Positions 5,986 to 11,857 of a stretch of 11,857 nucleotides of DNA are shown piece by piece (the first letter of the stretch is position 1; every line of letters starts with the position of its first letter). This stretch comes from JAGVPT01 sp963843065. GTDB lineage: Bacteria > Bacteroidota > Ignavibacteria > UBA10030 > UBA8401. The stretch is taken from contig CAWJKX010000203.1 in the NCBI GenBank assembly GCA_963843065.1, forward strand, positions 1-11,857. Direction: 5' to 3'. The notes beneath the pieces are model-generated. The model had not been told where the DNA came from. It was given only the letters and a program-made list of their open reading frames with translations, and ran no database searches. Made by a program: the position numbers and the translations under genes.

Positions 5986-6593
5986 CCTAAACCTTGCGTC
6001 ATCTGATCCGCGAGGAGCGATACCTGCCAATTGGCATTTGATCCCATCTAATTCTAATGCGAGAAATTCTTGGAAGCCCGCATCGCCTTCTTTTCCTTTG
6101 ATTGATTCTGCTCGCATGCTGAAACTAAAATAGGTCCGGAGAGAGTTTGAATCGTCGCTCTTTTCAATACTCTTTTCCAGATGTTTTGTAAGGCTTGGGA
6201 TTTGATCCTCAAGTATCCAGGGCTCAAGTGCGCTAATATATGTATGGTGATTTATTATTGAAGGATCGAAGGGGATACTGGGAGTCAGGTTGTCTTTAAT
6301 CAGGGAGACTGATTTGTTCAATGCCGTTCTAATTCCTAACTCGAAAAGCACATTGGGATTGAGCGAAGACATGTCGCAAAGAACCAGGTCTGCCGTTTCC
6401 AGATTCCTAATTATCGATCCTTGGATTACATCAGAGCCCTCAGCAGTTGGAGGTATCGCTTCGAACCCAATGTTCTTTATTGCCGGATTAATGAGATAGT
6501 CAAAGACGTGTCTGAAATGATCCACATCATCATTGTATTTCGGAAGGATGGATAGCGGGTAGTGATTGGCATAATCACAAAGCACTTTTTCAT
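5698..6593 (-). pseudogene. Nucleoside 2-deoxyribosyltransferase-like protein, 5' frameshift, fused to a pilin-like tail
   Basis: The ATG at 6593 has a close GAGG and encodes MKKCFVIMPITT, the usual start of nucleoside-deoxyribosyltransferase/TIR-fold-like proteins. That frame then fails. The rest of the domain lies one frame over from about 6560: DDVDHFRHVFDYLINPAI, then ADLVLCDMSSLNPNVLFELG with the conserved D-x-NPNV-x-ELG core; the Glu would be the candidate nucleophile. Restoring one C to the CCC run at 6557-6559 (minus strand) joins the parts as ITTPLSILPKYNDD, so one base is probably missing or misread. The domain ends at about 6010; from about 5985 the frame continues into a pilin-like fragment. 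Such proteins bind or cleave nucleotides and often occur in defence or signalling loci; activity here is unproven and the gene is probably broken unless the frameshift is an error. Confidence 0.65.
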
Positions 6594-6679
6594 AGATCCT
6601 CAGAATGTAAGAGAGTGAGATTACTCAAAGGCCTCTGCACCAAAGGCTATTGCCGCATTACAAAAACATTGACGGCTAT

Positions 6680-6741
6680 TTCCATTAGTGAGTGGCCAGG
6701 GCGCCATCCGCCTTTGGCGTGGCTTGAGCGACCGGTTAGGC
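6680..6741 (-). other. attC-like half site A at the 3' end of the S55 peptidase cassette
   Basis: On the minus strand, GCCTAAC (6741-6735) fits the integron core RYYYAAC and is followed by CGGTCGCTCAAGC and a compact stem: CCACGCC, loop AAA, then GGCG(GA)TGG with two unpaired bases. GCCTAAC is the exact complement of GTTAGGC, the first bases of the same cassette at site B, as integron chemistry predicts. The closing GTTRRRY box is not recognisable near 6680, so the far half seems lost or degenerate. Confidence 0.5.
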
Positions 6742-6764
6742 AACAATGTAAATGAATCTTTACT

Positions 6765-6804
6765 ATCCATTATTATTTTCTCATTTATATAAACTATAAT
6801 GGAT
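6765..6804. repeat. Nine-base inverted repeat downstream of the S55 peptidase gene
   Basis: ATCCATTAT (6765-6773) and ATAATGGAT (6796-6804) form a perfect AT-rich stem with a 22-base loop, just after the stop of the peptidase gene. It has no T-run, so a role as terminator is doubtful. Confidence 0.35.
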
Positions 6805-6827
6805 GTTTGATTCTGAAAATTTATCGC

Positions 6828-8105
6828 TTAATACTTCAAATCAACAGAGAGATTAAATTGTTTCAACTCTTTGCTGCTCCCTGCTACCTTAACACTATCT
6901 TCTAAATATAAATAAATACTCCAATCAATCTCATTACTATGCAGCACGAATGTTGCATTAGTTGTGTCTTGATCTGTAACGATTTTTGCGCTGCATGTCG
7001 CAACTGTCGAATCTTCTTCTTTGTTCAATGAAACTAAGTTCTCATAAACAAGATCGCAAGATAATTCCGCCGCCAAAACCATATCGTTGCTAAAACTTGG
7101 TGTATTGGATATCTGGTGATTGTAAGAAAAGATGCTCGATCCATTAATCGAACAACTCGTATTGAGATTTGCGACGAGTGGTGCTACATTCGGTTTGATT
7201 AGAATTCCATCATAGTTATTTATTACGAACGAACCTATCAGTTGGGATGATGGCTCAGACATTTTTTGTGATTCAATAGAGGAGTTGATGAACGAACCGG
7301 TACTGGCAAGGTATGTTGGCGCAGCCAAGAATGAATCGAAACTATGCCCAAAAGCAAATATGCCATCAGTACCGATATAAGACATTGTGCCGACTGCATA
7401 TTCGTAATAGTAGTCGCCAGAAATATACATTACTGCAATAGAAGAGCCGGGAATGGCGATATTATCGGTAATCTTTGAGATATTTTTCACGCTTGCGAAA
7501 AGTTTCCTGGCCTGTGATGCCTGTGATGTGTAAGGCCCGAGCACGGCAGTAAGTCGGGGATATCTCGAAGACACCTGTGAGCCGTTCCCTGAGAGGTAGT
7601 ATGCCGGTTGAATCACACTAAATGACGAAGAGTAGGACGCACTTGAAACCCTTGCCGTGTCGATACTCAAAACATCTTCGATGACACGCGCCGCAAAATC
7701 ATTAGAGTTACCTTCATACCCGTAGCAAAGGGCGCCTGCAATTCTGCCGTCAGAAGTCAATAACGGAGAGCCGCTATCACCGGCACCGACAGGAAAATCA
7801 CTAGCTGTATGACATAATATGAGCCTGTCTGCCCCTACTGAGTAAAGGGCATCAAATACTACATTCACCTCCCATACTTCAAAATCGTTTCTGTTCACTC
7901 GGAGCTTCATCACTGTGCCCCTTGGAATATTTGCTAGATCGGCATAGTGGATAATTGAAGTTGGGTTATCTGTAACCACGATATGTCCTGTGGTGTCGCT
8001 TCCAGAGCCGCCTTGATAGTAATTGTTGGTCGCCACATCTTTACATGACAATTGGAGTAGCGCAAATGATAAAATAACAAACGGAAAGAAAAATGTCTTA
8101 CACAT
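6828..8105 (-). CDS. SpoIVB-like S55 family serine peptidase, probable lipoprotein
   Basis: A 425-residue exported protein. The hydrophobic start ending in LLQLSC (Cys21) looks like a lipoprotein signal, though the lipobox is not ideal (Gln at -3). The peptidase signature GDSGSPLL lies at 109-116 with GRIAGALCYGYEGN after it, then FAARVIEDVL. The second conserved motif is GIFAFGHSF at 248-256, followed by LASTGSF and a VGSLV-like block (LIGSFVINNYDGI). These match the S55 domain of SpoIVB and related GMSGSP/FGHPF proteins; Ser113 or Ser111 and His254 are candidate catalytic residues. The C-terminal 115 residues are beta-rich and unassigned. The ATG at 8105 is preceded by GAAGGGTG. The gene sits between two attC-like sites and is probably an integron cassette. 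The substrate is unknown. Confidence 0.75.
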   Translation of the reverse strand: MCKTFFFPFVILSFALLQLSCKDVATNNYYQGGSGSDTTGHIVVTDNPTSIIHYADLANIPRGTVMKLRVNRNDFEVWEVNVVFDALYSVGADRLILCHTASDFPVGAGDSGSPLLTSDGRIAGALCYGYEGNSNDFAARVIEDVLSIDTARVSSASYSSSFSVIQPAYYLSGNGSQVSSRYPRLTAVLGPYTSQASQARKLFASVKNISKITDNIAIPGSSIAVMYISGDYYYEYAVGTMSYIGTDGIFAFGHSFDSFLAAPTYLASTGSFINSSIESQKMSEPSSQLIGSFVINNYDGILIKPNVAPLVANLNTSCSINGSSIFSYNHQISNTPSFSNDMVLAAELSCDLVYENLVSLNKEEDSTVATCSAKIVTDQDTTNATFVLHSNEIDWSIYLYLEDSVKVAGSSKELKQFNLSVDLKY

Positions 8106-8143
8106 TTATTCACCCTTCATAATTATTTGAGCTAAAAATTGTT

Positions 8144-8209
8144 GCCTAACTCACGCTCGCCGCTGCGGCGACGTGCTCGGTGATACGTCAGCTGAAGACT
8201 GGTTAGGGC
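8144..8209 (-). other. attC-like recombination site B (66 bp)
   Basis: On the minus strand the site opens with GCCCTAAC (8209-8202) and closes with GTTAGGC (8150-8144), the paired core boxes of an attC site. Next to the closing box is a strong stem, CACGTCGCCG, loop CAG, CGGCGAGCGTG, with one unpaired G. The length is inside the known attC range (about 57-141 bp). It starts five bases after the STAS gene stop, as cassette sites do. The opening box is the exact complement of the first bases of the STAS cassette (GTTAGGGC at 8642-8635). Confidence 0.65.
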
Positions 8210-8641
8210 GCGACTAATTTGTGAAAGATTGGATTGCTTCATTCTGTGTCTGATATATCTTTAGAATTTTATTCATTCCTAGTAGTTCTATTACATTTAG
8301 AACCTCAGTTCCCACTTCGCACAATCGGATATCTCCGCCGCGTTGGCGCGCCTCGTCTAGCTCTCTTTGGAAGCCGGCCAAACCAATGTCAGATAAAACT
8401 GAGACGCCCTTCATGGAATAGACGATGTAGCAATGACCCGAATTGAAGATTGAATTGAATGATTGAATAACTTGTTTGGAATACTTTGAAAGTCCGTCAA
8501 ACATGAAATGGTAAGCAACCTTGTTTTCCGTCGGTTTAATTATCGAGATTGTCTTGTCGCCTAATTGGAAACTCTCGATCTCTACAAAATTAGATTGCCA
8601 AATCATAGGTTATATTTGATGATTGTTGTTGACCGCCCTAA
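8150..8641 (-). mobile_element. Putative integron gene cassette 2 (STAS protein), 492 bp
   Basis: Bounded by the predicted G/TT crossover points of sites C and B, it contains only the STAS-domain gene and its attC. Circularised, its two core boxes would be GCCCTAAC and GTTAGGGC, a perfect eight-base complement. This matches how an excised cassette regenerates its own attC. Confidence 0.6.
8214..8606 (-). CDS. STAS-domain (anti-anti-sigma-like) protein
   Basis: A 130-residue cytosolic protein. Residues 58-128 follow the STAS fold: a beta strand (CYIVYSMKGV), VLSDIGLAGF at 71-80 where the anti-anti-sigma phosphorylation loop lies, then a helix, GGDIRLCEVG at 90-99, and a last helix-strand ELLGMNKILKIY at 107-118 ending in a QNEAIQSF helix. 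When the Gly-Leu is aligned with SpoIIAA, the phosphorylated Ser position is Asp73, so the site may be permanently acidic or unregulated. The first 55 residues have no recognised domain. The start at 8606 lacks a clear ribosome binding site. It lies inside a predicted integron cassette, five bases from its attC. The partner kinase or sigma factor is not in view. Confidence 0.72.
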   Translation of the reverse strand: MIWQSNFVEIESFQLGDKTISIIKPTENKVAYHFMFDGLSKYSKQVIQSFNSIFNSGHCYIVYSMKGVSVLSDIGLAGFQRELDEARQRGGDIRLCEVGTEVLNVIELLGMNKILKIYQTQNEAIQSFTN

Positions 8642-8695
8642 CGGACCCTCGTACGCTACGGCAACGTTTAGCTTGCCCGTCTCCTCTTGTTGAGC
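8635..8695 (-). other. attC-like recombination site C (61 bp)
   Basis: On the minus strand it opens with GCTCAAC (8695-8689), fitting RYYYAAC, and closes with GTTAGGGC (8642-8635). The interior contains ACGGGCAA, a short loop, and TTGCCGT, a stem with one unpaired G. The opening box does not match the start of a neighbouring cassette, and alternative openings (GCTAAAC, GTTCTAAC) cannot be excluded, so the upstream half is the less certain part. Confidence 0.5.
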
Positions 8696-8709
8696 GATGT
8701 TTGCGAAAT

Positions 8710-8728
8710 CCCGCTGTTCTTTAGCGGG
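8710..8728 (-). terminator. Hairpin downstream of the 76-codon gene fragment
   Basis: CCCGCT (8710-8715) and AGCGGG (8723-8728) form a six-pair GC-rich stem with a seven-base loop, 47 bases after the stop of the fragment at 8775. On the minus strand it is followed by ATTTCG, not a full T-run, so termination is possible but weak. Confidence 0.35.
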
Positions 8729-8774
8729 GACTATTTCCTTTTTAAAATGGTTAGAACACGCGCGGTAATCTCTC

Positions 8775-9005
8775 TCATTTAATCTTTAGGCAGTCTTCTT
8801 CTAGTTCTTTGATGGGTTCAATGTGATAGATGGGTGGCGTTTCTCTACCCTCCGTCGCATATCCAAAGCAATTTTCATCCGTGTAGATACCTGCGCCTGA
8901 AATATACCAATACTTGCCCCCTCCATTTTTGTTTACGCGAGCCAGGATGTCAGTGCCCGTGCCGACATCATCGATCTTGATCTTCTCTCCCGAACCGGAT
9001 CCAAG
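8775..9005 (-). pseudogene. 76-codon gene remnant without a start codon
   Basis: The frame between a stop at 9006-9008 and a TGA at 8775-8777 encodes convincing protein: IDDVGTGTDILARV, then KYWYISGAGIYTDENCFGYA and PPIYHIEPIKELEEDCLKIK. It contains no ATG, GTG or TTG anywhere, so it cannot start normally and is best read as the C-terminus of a gene whose 5' part was lost. I do not recognise the family. It lies between attC-like site C and a degenerate half-site at 9005-9085, so it may be a decayed cassette. A plus-strand frame over part of it (8914-9102) is an antisense shadow. Confidence 0.5.
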
Positions 9006-9085
9006 CTACGGCGACATGCTTATGGTTCCGTCATTGAGCGCTTTTCGCCATCACGCTCCGAGTGACGTGAGCGACTGGTTGTGGC
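9005..9085 (-). other. Degenerate attC-like half site D
   Basis: On the minus strand GCCACAACCAGTCGC (9085-9071) resembles the opening of site B (GCCCTAACCAGTC) and site A (GCCTAACCGGTCGC), although the core is off consensus. A TCACG/CGTGA stem follows. No proper GTTRRRY box is found on the other side; GTTCGGG near 8996 is the nearest candidate. Confidence 0.3.
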
Positions 9086-9218
9086 GCATATTTTCTTTTT
9101 AAATCATAATTCCGTTGTAATCTTACCAGAAGAACGGTAATTACCCAATCGAAAAACTATATTCAAGGAATTGGAAAAATACTATGATAGTTGTCTTGTT
9201 CCCAGCATTGACAAATTG

Positions 9219-10832
9219 TTATTCAATAGCCGATACATTTTTGGATGTATTGTGTTTTCGTACACGAAGAAAAAAGATCGGAACAAGCGCAGCAATGGTG
9301 ATTATCGATGCCACAAAAAAGTCATCGCAAACTGCGCTGATAAAAGCCTGCGTAGAAAGATGCGATACAATGAGTGCTGAGGCGCGCATTGCCGCTAGAG
9401 TTTGATTCCCGCCAATTGCATTCATGCTGAATCGGGTTATTTGCTGCGTCACCTGAGAAAATGCTTCCGATCGTTGATTGACAACCTGGCTGTATGCTGC
9501 CGTATGGTAGATTGTGCGTTGCAGGAGCAAAGTGCTCATAAATGCAATCCCAAAACTCCCGCCTACCTGCCGAATGACATTGAATAGTCCGGATGCCTGT
9601 CCGATTTTATGTCGAGGGATGTTGGAGAGCGCTGCCGTCGAAAGAGGTGTAAACATCAATCCCATCGCAAATCCGCGAATGTAGAGTGAGAGCATAATTT
9701 GATAATGTTCTGAATACAAAGACAACGAGCTGTTGACGTAAAGGCTCAATGCCATCAATATAATGCCGATAACCGCAGGAATTTTAGGGTTTACTTTATC
9801 GGATAGAAATCCGGAAATGGGAGAAATGATCGCTTGAATAATCCCGACTGGCAAAAAGAGCGAACCCGCTTGAAATGCGGTATATCCAAGCGATGTCTGA
9901 AGATACAGGGGAAGTAAAAACGTGCTTCCGAACATCCCAAACCCGAAAATGAAGAGAATGCCATTTGCTATACTAAAATTAAGATCCTTGAGCAGGCGCA
10001 AATCAATGAGCGGATGTTCAATGCTGAGTTCCACCACGAAGAACAGAACAAGTGCAACGGCAGATACTGCAAAACACGAAACAATAAAAGGAGATGTCCA
10101 CCCACGAGTATTCCATGCAGCGTTGCCATCTGTTAATGCCAGCAGAAGGGCACAAAGAAACACGGCCATTGAAAAGAATCCAATCACGTCGAAAGATCGA
10201 GAATGTTCTGTTTTATATTCGCGCTGGACGACTATTGTTGCAAATAAACCGATTATCCCAACCGGGACGTTTACATTAAAAATTGTATTCCAATTTATAT
10301 TGTCAATGAGATACCCGCCTATCATAGGACCGAGCGACACCGACGCAGCTGATGCAATAGACCAAAACCCGATTGCAATTCCACGTTGATGAGGTGGAAA
10401 TTCGCGGGTTATAATTGCCATGCCCGTTGGCGTCAGCAGCCCCGCTCCGCTTGCTTGAATAATACGGAACGCTATAAGCGCGTTCTCATTCCATGCCATT
10501 CCGCAGAGAAACGAGCCGAGGGTAAACAGGAACAATGCTAATATGTATGTTCTCTTGTATCCAAAATGATCTGCGATCCATCCTGAAGTCGAGAGCATAA
10601 CAGCAAAGACCAGCATGTAAGCAGTTATCACCCATTCGGCTTTGTCGACCGTAATTCCGAACGAAGCCATGATTTTTGGCAGGGCGACATTCACAATCGT
10701 AGCATCGAGCACTGCCATAAAAGTGCCGATCATGACATTCGCTAACACCCACCATTTGTAACCAGCATGTTCGTGGTGAAGCGATGGCACGCGTCGGACA
10801 AACTCATGTTTTAATTGATGTCGTATTGACAT
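9219..10832 (-). CDS. emrB: EmrB/QacA-type MFS multidrug exporter (DHA2, 14 TM)
   Basis: A 537-residue inner-membrane drug/proton antiporter, the usual length for the 14-helix DHA2 family. Diagnostic motifs are LDATIVNVALP at 42-52 with the TM1 Asp, GWIADHFGYKR at 84-94 (motif A), and GPMIGGYL at 168-175 (motif C, antiporters). The N-terminal tail (about 26 residues, basic) precedes KWWVLANVMIGTF. EmrB normally works with the periplasmic adaptor EmrA and a TolC-like channel; neither is adjacent, and upstream there is a 300-base gap, so partners must be elsewhere if needed. The ATG at 10832 has no clear ribosome binding site, but a stop closes the frame 14 codons upstream. Substrates are unknown; the symbol marks the closest well-known relative. 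Confidence 0.88.
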   Translation of the reverse strand: MSIRHQLKHEFVRRVPSLHHEHAGYKWWVLANVMIGTFMAVLDATIVNVALPKIMASFGITVDKAEWVITAYMLVFAVMLSTSGWIADHFGYKRTYILALFLFTLGSFLCGMAWNENALIAFRIIQASGAGLLTPTGMAIITREFPPHQRGIAIGFWSIASAASVSLGPMIGGYLIDNINWNTIFNVNVPVGIIGLFATIVVQREYKTEHSRSFDVIGFFSMAVFLCALLLALTDGNAAWNTRGWTSPFIVSCFAVSAVALVLFFVVELSIEHPLIDLRLLKDLNFSIANGILFIFGFGMFGSTFLLPLYLQTSLGYTAFQAGSLFLPVGIIQAIISPISGFLSDKVNPKIPAVIGIILMALSLYVNSSLSLYSEHYQIMLSLYIRGFAMGLMFTPLSTAALSNIPRHKIGQASGLFNVIRQVGGSFGIAFMSTLLLQRTIYHTAAYSQVVNQRSEAFSQVTQQITRFSMNAIGGNQTLAAMRASALIVSHLSTQAFISAVCDDFFVASIITIAALVPIFFLRVRKHNTSKNVSAIE

Positions 10833-11085
10833 TGCGATGATGAACGGCGTCGGTCTTTCAAATGCTTAGAATCTCAGTTCAGCGATGGAAAGCGGTTGCG
10901 GTGGCTGGGATATAAGTTTCTGTTCCTCAATGATCTGCATATTGCAGGCATGCGTCGATTATTGATATGATATATTGCACCCCGCATGGAAGTGATAAAG
11001 GCGGAGGGATTGTCTGGTAGGCTTGAGACCACCCCTTCGTGGAATCTCTGGCCCAAAGTTATCGCAAATCGGATATAAAAGCAAC
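10833..11085. other. Intergenic region upstream of the EmrB-like gene
   Basis: With the terminator at its right end this is a gap of about 300 bases between the type IX fragment and the exporter start. A 60-codon minus-strand frame at 10874-11056 has no family signal or good ribosome binding site, and I do not call it. The exporter promoter should lie here, but I cannot point to convincing -35/-10 boxes or an operator repeat. Confidence 0.35.
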
Positions 11086-11107
11086 AGCCCAGAGGTGAGT
11101 CTGGGCT
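11086..11107 (-). terminator. Intrinsic terminator after the type IX sorting-domain fragment
   Basis: AGCCCAGA (11086-11093) and TCTGGGCT (11100-11107) form a perfect eight-pair stem with a six-base loop. Read on the minus strand it is followed by GTTGCTTTTAT, a T-rich tail, 29 bases after the stop of the gene ending at 11136. Confidence 0.7.
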
Positions 11108-11135
11108 GAGCGTATAGTTGAGATATGTTCGAAGA

Positions 11136-11549
11136 TCATTTGAGCAACAACATCTTCCTTACCTGCATATTCCCGCCAAACTCCAACCGCGAAAAGTAAA
11201 TTCCGCTTGCGAGATTCGACCCGTTGAACTGCACCTGATGGATCACGCCTGCAGCTGCTTCATCGTTGAAGAGCGTCGCAACTTCCTGACCGATTGCGTT
11301 ATAGACTTTGAGAGTTACTTTGCCATCGCTTGGCACGGTGAACTGAATCGTCGTCGAAGGGTTAAACGGTTCGGGAAAATTCTGGCTGAGTGCAAGGACT
11401 TTCGGGACTGCTATTATTACCTGCACTGTTTGTGAATAAACGAATGCGCCGTTATGGTCGATCTGTTTTAATCGGTAAGAATATGTTCCTGTAAAACCAG
11501 TTCTAATTAAGACACTACTCAATGAAGGTGTCCGACACCTAATGACCAC
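11136..11549 (-). pseudogene. Orphan C-terminal type IX secretion (Por) sorting domain
   Basis: The readable part starts with YSYRLKQIDHNG, the last strands of a preceding Ig-like module, then ALSQNFPEPFNPSTTIQFTV, GKVTLKVYNAIGQEVATL and GIYFSRLEFGG, ending in MLLLK. This is a complete type A Por/T9SS C-terminal sorting domain, which directs proteins across the outer membrane and is cleaved on secretion. There is no signal peptide and no catalytic or structural cargo upstream: the frame begins at a GTG at 11549 with no family match before about residue 21. Just inside the frame is a 15-bp palindrome. I read it as the tail of a larger secreted protein whose 5' part was deleted or replaced. Confidence 0.7.
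11526..11540. repeat. 15-bp palindrome at the truncation point of the sorting-domain fragment
   Basis: AGGTGTC and GACACCT flank a single central C. Small palindromes of this GTGTC/GACAC type are known as parts of REP-like repeats, but I cannot show it is repeated elsewhere. It lies about 20 codons before the point where recognisable protein sequence resumes. Confidence 0.4.
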
Positions 11550-11557
11550 CGCAATAA

Positions 11558-11584
11558 AAAAGGGACGTGGTTTGCGTCCCTTTT
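11558..11584 (-). terminator. Intrinsic terminator after the SGNH hydrolase gene
   Basis: AAAAGGGACG (11558-11567) pairs with CGTCCCTTTT (11575-11584) around a seven-base loop. On the minus strand the stem ends in a run of T, 27 bases after the TAG of the hydrolase gene. A-rich and T-rich flanks on both sides mean it could also work on the plus strand. Confidence 0.8.
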
Positions 11585-11610
11585 AAAATTAGTGCGATAC
11601 AACTAAAACC

Positions 11611-11857
11611 CTACCGCCAAAGCGCGTCGAAACTCTTCCATGCGCCGTATGGAATAACCGGAATATTCTTATCGCCCGCTGATTTGCTCAGCGATTGTAC
11701 CGTCGGAATCCCGGGCAATGAATTAATATTCACCAACGGGACGTGCATGCCGAAGCTCGCGTTCATCGTTTTGATGTACTCGTTTGCGACAATACCGTAT
11801 CCCTTGGAAGAAGGATGGACGCCGTCAAGGCTGAACAAATTGCCCGCAATATATGCT
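11611..11857 (-). CDS. SGNH/GDSL hydrolase, C-terminal part (gene runs off the window)
   Basis: The last 81 residues of a lipase/esterase-like SGNH hydrolase. The frame is open to the right edge (AYIAGNLFSL...). FSLDGVHPSSKGYGIVANEY contains the DGVHP block that supplies the catalytic Asp and His of the family (D-x-x-H). It is followed by a helix (YIKTMNASFG) and an extended tail, VPLVNINSLPGIPTVQSL. FCB-group proteins of this kind often carry a signal peptide and act in the periplasm or on the surface; the N-terminus is outside the window, so this cannot be checked. It ends in TAG at 11611 and is followed by an intrinsic terminator, so it is the last gene of its unit. Confidence 0.8.
   Translation of the reverse strand, partial: AYIAGNLFSLDGVHPSSKGYGIVANEYIKTMNASFGMHVPLVNINSLPGIPTVQSLSKSAGDKNIPVIPYGAWKSFDALWR

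Larger units (their letters stand above)
6683..8149 (-). mobile_element. Putative integron gene cassette 1 (S55 peptidase)
   Basis: The cassette would begin on the minus strand at TTAGGC (8149-8144), contain one ORF starting 39 bases later, and end in attC-like site A. The one-gene, one-direction layout with a short leader is typical of cassettes. The far boundary is uncertain because the last core box of site A is not visible. Confidence 0.5.

Noticed and set aside
8747..8754. GTTCTAAC as the opening box of attC-like site C
   Set aside because: It would make a 120-bp site with poorer pairing than the 61-bp site opened by GCTCAAC, though it cannot be fully excluded.
10874..11056. 60-codon minus-strand frame upstream of the EmrB-like gene, as a possible regulator
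   Set aside because: No helix-turn-helix pattern, no ribosome binding site, and no family resemblance.
11526..11540. 15-bp palindrome as a transcription-factor operator
   Set aside because: It lies inside a decayed coding frame between two genes' 3' ends, not upstream of a promoter, so an operator role is unlikely.
1..11857. CRISPR array, tRNA or rRNA genes
   Set aside because: No regularly spaced direct repeats, cloverleaf-like segments or conserved rRNA stretches were seen on either strand.

Overview
The window looks like chromosomal DNA from the Bacteroidetes/Chlorobi/Ignavibacteria (FCB) side of the bacterial tree, probably an Ignavibacteria-like organism. Three things support this: a Por/type IX secretion sorting domain with an FPEPFNPSTTI motif (minus strand, 11136-11549), a DUF6526 protein with the Bacteroidetes-type signature, and a pilin-like remnant whose QQYY-KP/GG-NSF pattern I associate with this group. 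This placement is inferred from protein style, not from a marker gene.

Layout. Positions 137-3556 hold minus-strand housekeeping or resistance-type genes: a short-chain dehydrogenase, a small unknown gene, an MdtG-like 12-TM drug exporter, and a signal-peptide beta-barrel protein of the phenol-degradation 'transporter' type just upstream of the exporter. Positions 3679-5453 are a plus-strand island of tiny genes, each with its own ribosome binding site: a 36-codon ORF, a 62-aa/DUF3820-like pair, a 53-aa gene overlapping a 24-aa Cys-rich ORF, DUF6526, and a small HxxxCxxC zinc-binding protein. A 172-bp palindromic element (5450-5621) with 12-bp terminal inverted repeats and an 8-bp target duplication sits exactly at the end of the last gene and supplies its stop codon.

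Positions 5657-9085 are minus-strand accessory DNA. It starts at its low-coordinate end with a frameshifted nucleoside-deoxyribosyltransferase-like gene fused to a pilin-like fragment. Next comes what I read as a short integron cassette array without an integrase: an S55-type serine peptidase (6828-8105) and a STAS-domain protein (8214-8606), each followed by an attC-like site, then a 76-codon gene remnant with no start codon. The strongest evidence is that the first core box of each attC is the exact complement of the first bases of the same cassette, as integron recombination requires.

Positions 9219-10832 encode an EmrB/QacA-type 14-TM exporter with no visible EmrA or outer-membrane partner nearby. 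The right end holds an orphan type IX sorting-domain fragment and the C-terminus of an SGNH hydrolase, each followed by a hairpin terminator.

No tRNA, rRNA, CRISPR array or intact transposase/integrase gene was seen. The genes do not form one obvious pathway; the centre of the window reads as an accumulation of accessory, mobile and decaying DNA between two efflux loci.
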